Assembly: GCA_963728145.1 (NCBI GenBank)
Contig: CAVSJA010000009.1
Span: 62,001-126,000 of the forward strand
DNA length: 64,000 nt
DNA from: CAVSJA01 sp963728145
Lineage (GTDB): Bacteria; Bacteroidota; Bacteroidia; Chitinophagales; Chitinophagaceae
Direction: 5' to 3'
The position numbers and the translations under genes are program-made. Each line of letters begins with the position of its first letter. Position 1 is the stretch's first letter. Positions 16,900-26,117 of this stretch are shown here, piece by piece. The notes under the pieces were generated by a model. The model was not told where the DNA came from. It did no database searches and worked only from the letters and a program-made list of their open reading frames with translations.

Positions 16900-17856
16900 A
16901 TGAAAAAAGGATTGATTTTCCTTCTTGTTTTGCTTGTTTTAGTAGTTGGTGCGATCTATATCTTCATTCCAAATCAGCTCAGGGTTTCCCGCGAGTTGCT
17001 TCTCAATGCAAATTCATTTGGAGTATACAGAAGCCTGGCTGATGAAAATACCTGGAACAAATGGTGGCCAAATAATGCTTCATCCAATTCAACTGCGTTG
17101 CCGGTGTTAGATGGCTATCAATTTGAGGTAAGAAATAAACTGTTCAAAACACTGGAGGTTGGATTAAAAGGCCAGGACCGGGATTATAGCAGTGGGATCC
17201 TGTTTATTCCACTTGAACATGATTCGTCGGCGATCCGTTGGGAAGTTCCGATTGAAACAGGTAACAATCCTATCAATAAAGTAAGCCGCTATTTTGAAGC
17301 AAGAAAGATTGCCAATATGCTTTCGACAGTATTAAAGTCCATGAAACCTTACATGGAAAAGGAAGAGAATCTCTATAAACTTTCTATTAAACAAGGTATG
17401 GTTGTAGACACTGCATTTGTCTCGACCAGAACAGCATTCAATCATTTTCCCACAACAGAAGAAGTTTATGCGATGATAGGAAAACTGCATGAGCATGTCG
17501 CAAAACTAAATGGGAAAGAAAATAGTTACCCAATGCTCAACATCGATAGCAGCGGAAATAAACCCGCCGGAGGGTCGGGCAAGGCATATGAAGTGATGGT
17601 CGCAATTGCAACAGATAGACTTCTACCGGAGCAAGGAGATATTAAGTTAAAAAGAATGATCCGGGGAAATATCCTCATTGCAGAAGTTACCGGTGGGCAA
17701 CACACCATAAAGGAAGGAATGAGCCAGATGCATGAATATGTAAGAGACCATCAAAGAACACCTGCTGCAATTCCGTTTCAGTTATTGGTGACCGATAGAT
17801 TGAAGGAAAAGGATACAAGTAAGTGGGTTACCGAGTTGCGTTATCCGGTGTTTTAG
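16900..17856 (+). CDS. Membrane-anchored SRPBCC-like / GyrI-like protein
   Basis: The 318-residue protein has an N-terminal membrane helix (residues 3-24, MKKGLIFLLVLLVLVVGAIY). Next comes a region starting VSRELLLNANSFGVYRSLAD with NTWNKWWPN, the usual opening of polyketide-cyclase/START-like (SRPBCC) domains. The last 100 residues (AYEVMVAIATD, GQHTIKEGMSQMHEYVRDH, PFQLLVTDRL) look like a GyrI-like/AraC effector-binding domain. The combination suggests binding of a small hydrophobic ligand at the membrane. It converges on the VCBS gene with a 5-bp gap. Confidence 0.65.
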   Translation: MKKGLIFLLVLLVLVVGAIYIFIPNQLRVSRELLLNANSFGVYRSLADENTWNKWWPNNASSNSTALPVLDGYQFEVRNKLFKTLEVGLKGQDRDYSSGILFIPLEHDSSAIRWEVPIETGNNPINKVSRYFEARKIANMLSTVLKSMKPYMEKEENLYKLSIKQGMVVDTAFVSTRTAFNHFPTTEEVYAMIGKLHEHVAKLNGKENSYPMLNIDSSGNKPAGGSGKAYEVMVAIATDRLLPEQGDIKLKRMIRGNILIAEVTGGQHTIKEGMSQMHEYVRDHQRTPAAIPFQLLVTDRLKEKDTSKWVTELRYPVF

Positions 17857-17861
17857 ATTTA

Positions 17862-20800
17862 TTAAGGATTTATATAGTTAACCCGCATCATATTCGCACT
17901 ATCATTATTGCGTGCTAATACAAACGCAATTTCCTTATTAATCCTTATCGGCTTCACATTTCTAATCTGACCCTTCAATACGAGGCTATCCAGCTGCCGA
18001 ATAGTTACGCCTTTTTTGTCAAAATAAAGTACTGACCCATAGTCCGCATCGTACCTACCCATTTGTATATTGTTATCATAGAAATTTCCTACTAGGAGAA
18101 CGGCTGGAATAGTTTCATCGAATACAACCGCATCCTTATAACTTGTAAGCTGTCCTAACCAGGGCAACTCTTCAAGTACAAACTGCATATTTCCCTGATT
18201 CACCAAAATTGCATTTGAAAAATAATCGGCAGAAAGTTGATCAGCCCTATCGAGTTTGTTCCTTCCAAGGATATCTTCCAGGCTAGCCTTCGCGAAATCC
18301 TCTGCATAAAGAAACTTCTTCTTTAAGCCAGGCATTTGCTTTGTCAACTCATCTTTATTTGCGAATGGAATTTCATTGCCTTTTAAATAATATGTCAATA
18401 CCTGGTCCTTCTTTCCATTTTCATCGAAATCGTAACGATACAATCGAACTGGTTCCTTTACCGAAGCTTTGAGGCGATTGTTCAATCCAAGATTTCCGCA
18501 AATGAAATCTATATCCCCATCTTGATCAACATCATAAGGAAAAGTAAAATTCCACCAACCCTTTCGACCTGTTAGTATAGTTTTTTCAAACTTCGAACCA
18601 TTATTTATGTAGGCTACAATACCTCCCCATTCCAGCGAGAGCACGAGGTCCTGGTCTGAATCCTTATCGATATCTACCCATACCGCATTTTTTACAAACC
18701 CAGCGACGGCAAGTTCTTTTGAATACTGCGCAGTAACATCTTTAAAGTGACCTGATTTGTCGTTAGCCAGCAAATATGATTTTGGAACCTCGCCATATTC
18801 CCACGGTACGGCTCTTCCTCCAAGAAAAAGATCCACATAACCATCACCAGTGAAATCATAAGGAATCACACAAGATGCAGTCATGTAAATCTTATCAATT
18901 GCGTTGGGTAGTCTTTGCAAATTTCCCCTCCCATCATTAAGATAAACTCTAGAAGTAAGATGAATATCTTCTCCATAATATTCATTCCCGCCGCTTGCTA
19001 CAACAAGATCAGTATGTTTATCATTGTTTACATCAACCCAACATGCGTCCACATCTTCAAACATGCTGTCGCGCTCCATTTGAATGGAAGATTTCGAAAA
19101 CTTACCAGCTGAATTTTGAATCAGAATTGCGCTCTTGTTGGTTTTCGATCCTCCAATGAATACATCATCAAGGCCATCGTGATTAATATCCGCAACTGCC
19201 AATGCTGGCCCTTCCCTTGAGATCATATGCGGAAGCAGTGGCTCCCGGTCAAATTCTAAAAACGGATTCTCGCGGTGAGAAAATTCAAAGTTTGATTCTC
19301 TCGTAATATCTGAAAAGGAAATAGGGAACTGTGATTCGTTGATCCGGTCGAGTGGAAATTTCTCAAGGCCCTTTTGGTAGGAAATTTTTTGTGTGTGGTT
19401 GGATTTCCAATCAATTTCTTGAAACGTGCTATCGGGCCAAATCAAGGCGATAGCAAGAATAGAATCGGAAGGGATTCCAAATTGCATTGGAACCTCCATG
19501 CTGGATTGAAAACCATGAACTGGATATTTTTCATACGATTCTACATTTCCCGGCTTAAAGACTAGAACCCTTGCACCCAATGCGCGAATATTTTTTTCCG
19601 GACCAACAAGGTCCAATTGAATAAACTTCTTATCCCCCTTGTCGTTCGTATTGTTCTCATACAACAAAGCCGCATCATTAATATTATTCACCACGATATC
19701 CAAATCCCCATCATTATCAAAATCGGCATATACTGCGCCATTTGAGTATGTAGGTCGATCATTCTTTATTCTTTTCTCTCCATCCTCAAAGCGTGCTTCT
19801 TTTTGATTGATGAAAAACTTGTTTGGCAATTTGATCTCTGGAAATTTATCGATCAACGCCATATCTTTTTCATCCAGCTTATTTGCACGGACCTTCGCCT
19901 GTATTTCGCTGTTGGATGCGAAATTCACATAGTCCATATCATTCAGGCGCTTGGGAATCCCATTAGATACAAAAAGATCCTTCCAACCATCATTGTCGAA
20001 GTCCATGAACAATGCGGCCCAACTCCAATCGGTTGCAACGATACCGGAATACATTGCTGTTTCACTGAACATTCCATTGCCTCGGTTCAGCTGTAGGCAG
20101 TTTCTCGCATATTGATAATTGTAGCCATGCTTGATCTTAAACTGAAAAAGATTGTATTCGTCTTCCCCCAATGAACGCTTCAGATATATAGGGATCCTCA
20201 GGTAGCATGTCCATAGAAACAATATCAGGCAATGCATCGTTATTGATGTCTCCTATATCCACTCCCATTGAGAATTGACTGGTATGTTGAATGCAGGTAT
20301 TGAGCTCATCTTTAAATGTTCCATTCTTTTGATTGATATAGAGATAATCATTCTCATGAAAATCATTTCCTATATAGAGATCCGGCCATCCATCCTGGTT
20401 GATATCGGAAACTGCAATGCCTAATCCGTAGCCGATAATGGAACTGTTGATTCCTGATTCTCTCGTTACATTGGTAAAGCGGATGCTATCGTTGCGATAC
20501 ATTCGATCTCCGGATAAGGATAAGGAATCATAAGTATTTAGATATGTCTTCCTTTCATTAAATGTGGCATTGTACCGAAGGGAATGGTTCATCAGGTACA
20601 TGTCGAGATCACCGTCCAGATCATAATCAAAAAATGCAGCTTGTGTGCTGAAACCAGAAAAATTCAAACCATATTCAGCGGCTTTGTCAATATAATAAGG
20701 AACACTGTCCTTATCCAGGCCCTGGCAAACTAATAATTGATTATGGCTTTGCAATTGTTCATAGTTCCCTACCCGACAAACATAAATATCAAGTAATCCG

Positions 20801-21180
20801 TCATTATTAATATCAACAATTGATACACCTGTAGACCATCCACCATCTTGAGGAATCTTTGCTGCTTTGGTTTGATCTGTAAATCTTAAATCACCAGAAT
20901 TCAGATAGAGTTTATTTTCTCCCTGGTTGGACGCGAAGAACAGATCGATCAATCCATCCTTATTAAAATCACCCGCTCCAAGTCCTGCGCCATTATAGAA
21001 ATACATGTACTTAAACATGTTGAAAGCAGGAGTTGCTTTCAGATCATTACGAAATTCCAATCCCGTTCTATCACTTTCCAGTACAGTAAATAATGTCTCT
21101 TCCTTTCCTTTATCAGAACTTTTGCAGGAAATAAAAAGAAGAGCTATTACACTAAAACTTATATAAAACCGGATACTCAT
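17862..21180 (-). CDS. VCBS/FG-GAP repeat lipoprotein with UnbV-type domain, split by a frameshift (second copy)
   Basis: The N-terminal frame (21180-20137) begins with a lipoprotein signal (LLFISC) and several Asp-rich beta-propeller repeats such as GDFNKDGLIDLFFAS, and ends shortly after MLPEDPYI. The adjacent frame then continues LKRSLGEDEYNLFQFKIKHG to 17862. A one-base excess in the ATATAT stretch at 20183-20190 accounts for the break. The restored length is about 1,105 residues, matching the 1,099-residue neighbour, which aligns across the junction (MLPDDEYRLKTTSSFENID). The predicted role is a surface-exposed, Ca-binding adhesive or glycan-associated lipoprotein. Its start overlaps the upstream gene by 29 bases. 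Confidence 0.8.
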
Positions 21181-24100
21181 TGTTCTGTAAGAATAGTAGC
21201 TTCCCGTTAATCAATTTTATGTCTCTTATTTCTCCACGTAATTCCAAACCTGTGACGGCTGAGGGTAATTCTGTGAAATTTCCCTTGCCATCGTTGATCA
21301 ACACATGACCATAACTTGCATCAAGGCGGGAAAACTGAGGTTGCAATCCAAAATTGTTTCCTCCCATTACGAGGTCGATACTTCCATCTCCGTTCATATC
21401 TGTGCATAGAATTGCATTAACACAGGAAAATTGCACAGCATCGGGTAATCGAACGATCCTGAATTTTCCATTGCCTTCATTGAATGCTATTACACTGCTT
21501 GAATAATTAAATGTTTTTATGGTGCTATTCTTCAAAACGTCCTGCGGAAAGAGATCCTGAACTGATTTGGTTGCAAAATCTGCATACTTCAGGTTTTGTT
21601 TTTTTAATGAGACGATCTGATCAGTTATTTCCCTCTTGAGGAATACAGGCAAATCCCTGCCATCAATGGTACGGGTTATGATTTTTTCAATTAGACCGTT
21701 ATTGTCGAAATCATTGATCCATAATTTAACTGGCCGCAAGGAATCAGGATGTAAATAAAAATTCTCTCCCACGTTTCCAAGTACCAGGTCCTGATCACCG
21801 TCTTTATCTAAATCGGCCGATGCTATAGAATGCCACCAGCCCTGGAGATTATTCAAATCTGATTTTATCTCGACAAATCGATCTCCCGAAAACGAAAAGA
21901 TCCTTGTCCCCATCCATTCGCCTGTAATTAATAATTCCTTCTCCTTATTTCCTGTTAAATCGGCGCAAACGGCAGCAGTAACTAGACCAATGCCTGCAAT
22001 CTCCGGATTCCTTGTCTTTGCAATATCGGTGAAGTGACCCTTGCCATCATTCATGAAAATATAGCTTGATGGAGAAGGGCCATAATTATATGGCATGCTC
22101 CTTCCTCCCACAAATAGATCCTTATCCCCGTCCTTATCAAAGTCTTCTGCTATGACAACCGATATATTCGATTCATTCAAAGGAAATGCTATACTATCGA
22201 GAGTAAAATTTCCCCTGCCATCATTGCGGAATAATTTATGTTGAAGCTTTTTACTTCTCGGCGGTTGATTGTTACCTCCTGCACCAACAAAGAGATCCAG
22301 ATCTCCATCATTATCACAGTCGAAAAATGCCGAGGTGACTTCCTCTTCGCCATTAACCTTTCCAAACGATTTATCGGCTTTCTTTACAAATCCATTGCCC
22401 AGCTGCAGATATAATTGTCCACCCTGACCGGCTCCACCACCGATATACAAGTCAGGAAGTCCATCTTTGTTCACATCTCCAACGGCAGCTTTTGGTCCCT
22501 CACGTGAGATCATCCCGGGAATATTGCGATCATAGTAAAAATCCACAAAGTCATCTTCCTTATGCTTATCCATTTGCTGAGTAACCAAAGAAAGCATTGC
22601 GGCACCAGGATTCTCAATTATCGAATTGGGGCTTGATACATCTTCCTGCTTTATTTGATGAAGCTTATTTATTTCCGGCCTTTCAAATCTCGAAAAACTG
22701 CGGTCTGGCCAGATGATATGCATTGAATCCACCGGTTTATTTCCAAGCCCTATAATTACCTTATAATCCACTGAAGATTGAAAGCCACGTGAAGGAATTA
22801 CTTCTCTAGTGAGCACCTGATCACCCTGGAATATTTTTACAGTACTGCCTATTGCTAATAAGTTGTTTTTCTTTCCTTTTAATGTGACACCGATATAATA
22901 GTTCTTATTCTGTTCCCTACTGTTGTTCTTATACACAAAGGCCTTTGCATTCACATTGCTTACAACAAGATCAAGATCGCCATCATTGTCGAGATCACTG
23001 TAAGCTGCTCCATTGGAAAATGAAGTTTGAGTGAATCCCCATTTCTTTCCTGCATCTTCAAATTTGAGGTTTCCCTTATTCCGAAATGCCTTATCTGCAA
23101 CCGGAGTCGAAGGCATCTTTTTAATTATGGTGTTCACTTCTTCTTTCTTTCCTCTCAAGACCATGCGCTGACTTACTTCATCGGCAAAGAAATCGATGAA
23201 GTCCTGATCCGTTACATCATTATAGATTCCATTACATACATAGATATCCGAAAGTCCATCGTTATCCGCATCAAAGATTAATGCACCCCAACTCCAGTCT
23301 GATGCAGCCACACCGCTGTAAAAACCTATTTCCATGAATTTGCCATTACGGTTGTTCACCTGCAAGGTATTTTGCATGTACTGATGATAGAATCCCTGAT
23401 TTACTTTCAGGCGATACATGTCAATATTCTCGAATGAAGAAGTGGTTTTCAACCGGTACTCATCATCAGGCAACATATCCGTTACGAATATTTCAGGATA
23501 TCCATCGTTATTGATATCTCCCATATCTGCACCCATTGAGGACATGCTGATATGTTGAGTCCATTGTTCCAGTTGTTCCGAGAATTTTCCATTCTTTTGA
23601 TTGATGTAGAGATAATCACGTTCAAAGAAATCATTTGATACATAGATGTCGGGGTAATGATCCCCGTTTACATCTCCAACAGTAACCCCAAGACCGAAAC
23701 TTATCAAACTTCCATAGATTCCTGCTTCTTCACTAACATCCACAAATTTTCCATTGTCATTCCGCATCAGAAATGATCCGCCTCCTTTCAAAAAATCTTC
23801 AACTGGCCAGTCTTTTGCACGCAACTCTCTCTTATTGGAGTTATTTAATGTATTCACTGGAATAAAGCTGTTATTGAGAATATAACAGTCCAGGTCTCCA
23901 TCAAGGTCATAGTCGAAGAAGGCCGCATGTGTAGTATAACCATCATTAGCCAGTCCGTATTCTTTTGCCTTTTCAGTAAATGTCAGGTCATGATTATTGA
24001 TGAATAATGCATTCTCTTGCCGCATCCCTTCTTTATAACCGGCATTACAAACATAGATGTCGAGCCAGCCATCGTTATTAATGTCCACCATCACCACACC

Positions 24101-24451
24101 GGTGCTCCATTTGTCTTTCTCGGTAATGGCTGCCTTCACTGAAACATCTTCAAATTCAAAATTGCCTTTGTTCAGGTAAAGCTTATTACTTCCCATATTG
24201 GCAGTGAAGTAAACATCAGATAACCCATCATTATTAATATCACCAATAGCTACACCGCCGCCATTGTAGAAGTTTCGATAAGAGAAAATATTGAAATCAG
24301 GAGTATTTGTAATATCATTTGAAAAACGGATTCCCGTTCCTTCCATCAATTCGAATAAGGGCTTCTCGGCAGGTTCCTGCTTACAGGAAACATTGAACAC
24401 TACCATCACCAACATTAAACAACCAAAGAGATTCGCACCTTTCCTCATCAA
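21152..24451 (-). CDS. VCBS/FG-GAP repeat lipoprotein with UnbV-type domain (first copy)
   Basis: The 1,099-residue protein has a lipoprotein signal peptide with Cys at about residue 23 (MVVFNVSC). Many FG-GAP/VCBS units of the type GDINNDGLSDVYFTAN and FDYDLDGDLD, each with a DxDxDG-like Ca-binding loop, form one or two beta-propellers. A UnbV/ASPIC-like segment lies near residues 490-560 (GVTLKGKKN, SRGFQSSVDYKVIIGLG, IIWPD). Such CRTAC1-like proteins are common next to SusC/SusD pairs in this phylum. It follows susD on the same strand behind a terminator and overlaps its paralogue by 29 bases. A role in capturing or presenting a substrate outside the cell is inference. Confidence 0.85.
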   Translation of the reverse strand: MMRKGANLFGCLMLVMVVFNVSCKQEPAEKPLFELMEGTGIRFSNDITNTPDFNIFSYRNFYNGGGVAIGDINNDGLSDVYFTANMGSNKLYLNKGNFEFEDVSVKAAITEKDKWSTGVVMVDINNDGWLDIYVCNAGYKEGMRQENALFINNHDLTFTEKAKEYGLANDGYTTHAAFFDYDLDGDLDCYILNNSFIPVNTLNNSNKRELRAKDWPVEDFLKGGGSFLMRNDNGKFVDVSEEAGIYGSLISFGLGVTVGDVNGDHYPDIYVSNDFFERDYLYINQKNGKFSEQLEQWTQHISMSSMGADMGDINNDGYPEIFVTDMLPDDEYRLKTTSSFENIDMYRLKVNQGFYHQYMQNTLQVNNRNGKFMEIGFYSGVAASDWSWGALIFDADNDGLSDIYVCNGIYNDVTDQDFIDFFADEVSQRMVLRGKKEEVNTIIKKMPSTPVADKAFRNKGNLKFEDAGKKWGFTQTSFSNGAAYSDLDNDGDLDLVVSNVNAKAFVYKNNSREQNKNYYIGVTLKGKKNNLLAIGSTVKIFQGDQVLTREVIPSRGFQSSVDYKVIIGLGNKPVDSMHIIWPDRSFSRFERPEINKLHQIKQEDVSSPNSIIENPGAAMLSLVTQQMDKHKEDDFVDFYYDRNIPGMISREGPKAAVGDVNKDGLPDLYIGGGAGQGGQLYLQLGNGFVKKADKSFGKVNGEEEVTSAFFDCDNDGDLDLFVGAGGNNQPPRSKKLQHKLFRNDGRGNFTLDSIAFPLNESNISVVIAEDFDKDGDKDLFVGGRSMPYNYGPSPSSYIFMNDGKGHFTDIAKTRNPEIAGIGLVTAAVCADLTGNKEKELLITGEWMGTRIFSFSGDRFVEIKSDLNNLQGWWHSIASADLDKDGDQDLVLGNVGENFYLHPDSLRPVKLWINDFDNNGLIEKIITRTIDGRDLPVFLKREITDQIVSLKKQNLKYADFATKSVQDLFPQDVLKNSTIKTFNYSSSVIAFNEGNGKFRIVRLPDAVQFSCVNAILCTDMNGDGSIDLVMGGNNFGLQPQFSRLDASYGHVLINDGKGNFTELPSAVTGLELRGEIRDIKLINGKLLFLQNNEYPVLYKF

Positions 24452-24535
24452 TTAAATTTAAGTTCGGCCTTTAAAGGGTTAAGAATGCAAAGATTAATTT
24501 TTTGCCAAAGATGAAAGTATGAGTCTTTAAAAAAG

Positions 24536-24565
24536 AAAAAGGTCATTCTTTCAAATGACCTTTTT
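24536..24565 (-). terminator. Terminator between the second susD and the VCBS genes
   Basis: On the minus strand, AAAAAGGTCATTT, the loop GAAAG, then AATGACCTTTTTC: an 8-bp core extended by A/T pairs. It lies about 20 nt after the susD stop and may make the two VCBS genes less expressed than susCD. Confidence 0.8.
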
Positions 24566-24586
24566 GACTATTAATGAATTATTTAA

Positions 24587-26098
24587 TCAATAACCTGGGT
24601 TCTGTGTCAAGCCTGGATTAACTGATAATTGCTCGTTTGGAATCGGGAACAACAGTCTTTCCGGACCAGAAGCCGCTTTTTCCTGCCATGCATTCAGGAA
24701 TTTTCCGAAGCGGATCAGGTCATTTCTTCTCCAGCCTTCCCACGCCAATTCTCTTCCTCTTTCATCAAGCAGGTTATCCAATGTAACTGTTACGAAGGGA
24801 GTTGCGGTAGCTCTTGCACGAATACTGTTGACGATGGGTAAAGCAGCAGCTGCATTATTAGTTCTGACCAGTGCTTCAGCTTTCGCCAACAATACGTCTG
24901 CAAAGCGGAAGATCACATATTCGTTCTCGGATGGAAACTCTTTTATGTAATCTACTGGATATTTGATAACGCGGATCCCTGTAACCTCAAGGTTGGTTCC
25001 GGTTTCCCTTAATTTAACTTCTCGTGTAAAAGAAAGAGGAGCGCCACTTCTGTCCTTCAGCGCAACACCATTCTGATCAAATTGTTGGCCTATCAGGAAT
25101 CCTACTCTTAAACCAGAAACATCGGTTACGCCAGGATAAGATGCATCTCTACGCTTGTCAGCCAGTTCATATTTGTCATAGAAATCTGAAAGTGTAGTGA
25201 AGCCATTCCATCCACTTGGCCTTTGATTGTAGTGGAGTGTACAATACCAACGGGAAAGGTTACAACAACCTCTAACACCGTTTGTGTTCTCCAATACATA
25301 GATCAATTCCTTTGACAGCGTATAATTATCGCGACTGAAATTGTCAAAGAAATTAGTCGTTAGAGAGTAATTACGGGCGCTGGCAATAATCTGATCCGCG
25401 AGGGTAATAACCTGATTCATATCAGCAGCAGCGAAAGTTGGAGTCGCTCTGTTTGCATAAACGCCCTTATTAAGCAGAACTTTTATCATCAATGCCTTTG
25501 CTGCATCCTTGTTTGCTTTAATTGCGGGTCCATCAGGTAAATTTGGTAGAATCGCAGTCAATTCTGACATAATAAAATCTGCTGCGGCTGTTCCTTTCAA
25601 ATTTTCAGGAACTTTCTTCAAATCATTAACATCATCGCGGTAAGGCACCTGATCCCAGCCATCCAATACTGCAAAAATTGACAATGCACGAATAAATCTG
25701 GCTTCTGCTGCCTGTTGAGGAGTTGGATTTAACACCAACACACTCGAAGCAGCAAACTGCGTTTGCAATAATTCGCGATATGTATCTGAAAGGAATTGGT
25801 GATCGGCATTCCATTGGTGGGAGTGCAAAACTCTCCACACGCCGTTGTCGTCCCAGTCAGGTCCTCTTGTGGGTCCAAGGGCTTCATCGGATGTATGCTC
25901 CTGCGCAGCCCAAAACCTGGACTGGTCCTGCCAGGTTACGTTCATGCTTTCATAAGCACTCTGAAGCGCGCCAGCCGGATTAACACTACCACCGGCACTC
26001 GGTCCGGCGAGGGAATCACGGAAAGTCTCATCCAGCTTTGTGCAACCTAATTGCACTGCCAGAAAGAAAACAATTAACAAGATCTTTGAGAGTTTCAT
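24587..26098 (-). CDS. SusD/RagB family outer-membrane lipoprotein (second pair)
   Basis: SusD-like proteins form the lid over SusC transporters and bind glycan or other nutrient oligomers on the cell surface. The 503-residue protein has a lipoprotein signal (LGCTKLDETF, Cys at about 19), the N-terminal TPR-like helices (ARFIRALSIFAVLDGWDQVPYRDD) and the typical C-terminal RagB end (LLDERGRELAWEGWRRNDLIRFGKF and GLTQNPGY). It follows susC with a 19-bp gap on the same strand. The substrate cannot be read from sequence. Confidence 0.92.
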   Translation of the reverse strand: MKLSKILLIVFFLAVQLGCTKLDETFRDSLAGPSAGGSVNPAGALQSAYESMNVTWQDQSRFWAAQEHTSDEALGPTRGPDWDDNGVWRVLHSHQWNADHQFLSDTYRELLQTQFAASSVLVLNPTPQQAAEARFIRALSIFAVLDGWDQVPYRDDVNDLKKVPENLKGTAAADFIMSELTAILPNLPDGPAIKANKDAAKALMIKVLLNKGVYANRATPTFAAADMNQVITLADQIIASARNYSLTTNFFDNFSRDNYTLSKELIYVLENTNGVRGCCNLSRWYCTLHYNQRPSGWNGFTTLSDFYDKYELADKRRDASYPGVTDVSGLRVGFLIGQQFDQNGVALKDRSGAPLSFTREVKLRETGTNLEVTGIRVIKYPVDYIKEFPSENEYVIFRFADVLLAKAEALVRTNNAAAALPIVNSIRARATATPFVTVTLDNLLDERGRELAWEGWRRNDLIRFGKFLNAWQEKAASGPERLLFPIPNEQLSVNPGLTQNPGY

Positions 26099-26117
26099 AA
26101 TAAATGATATTTATGAA

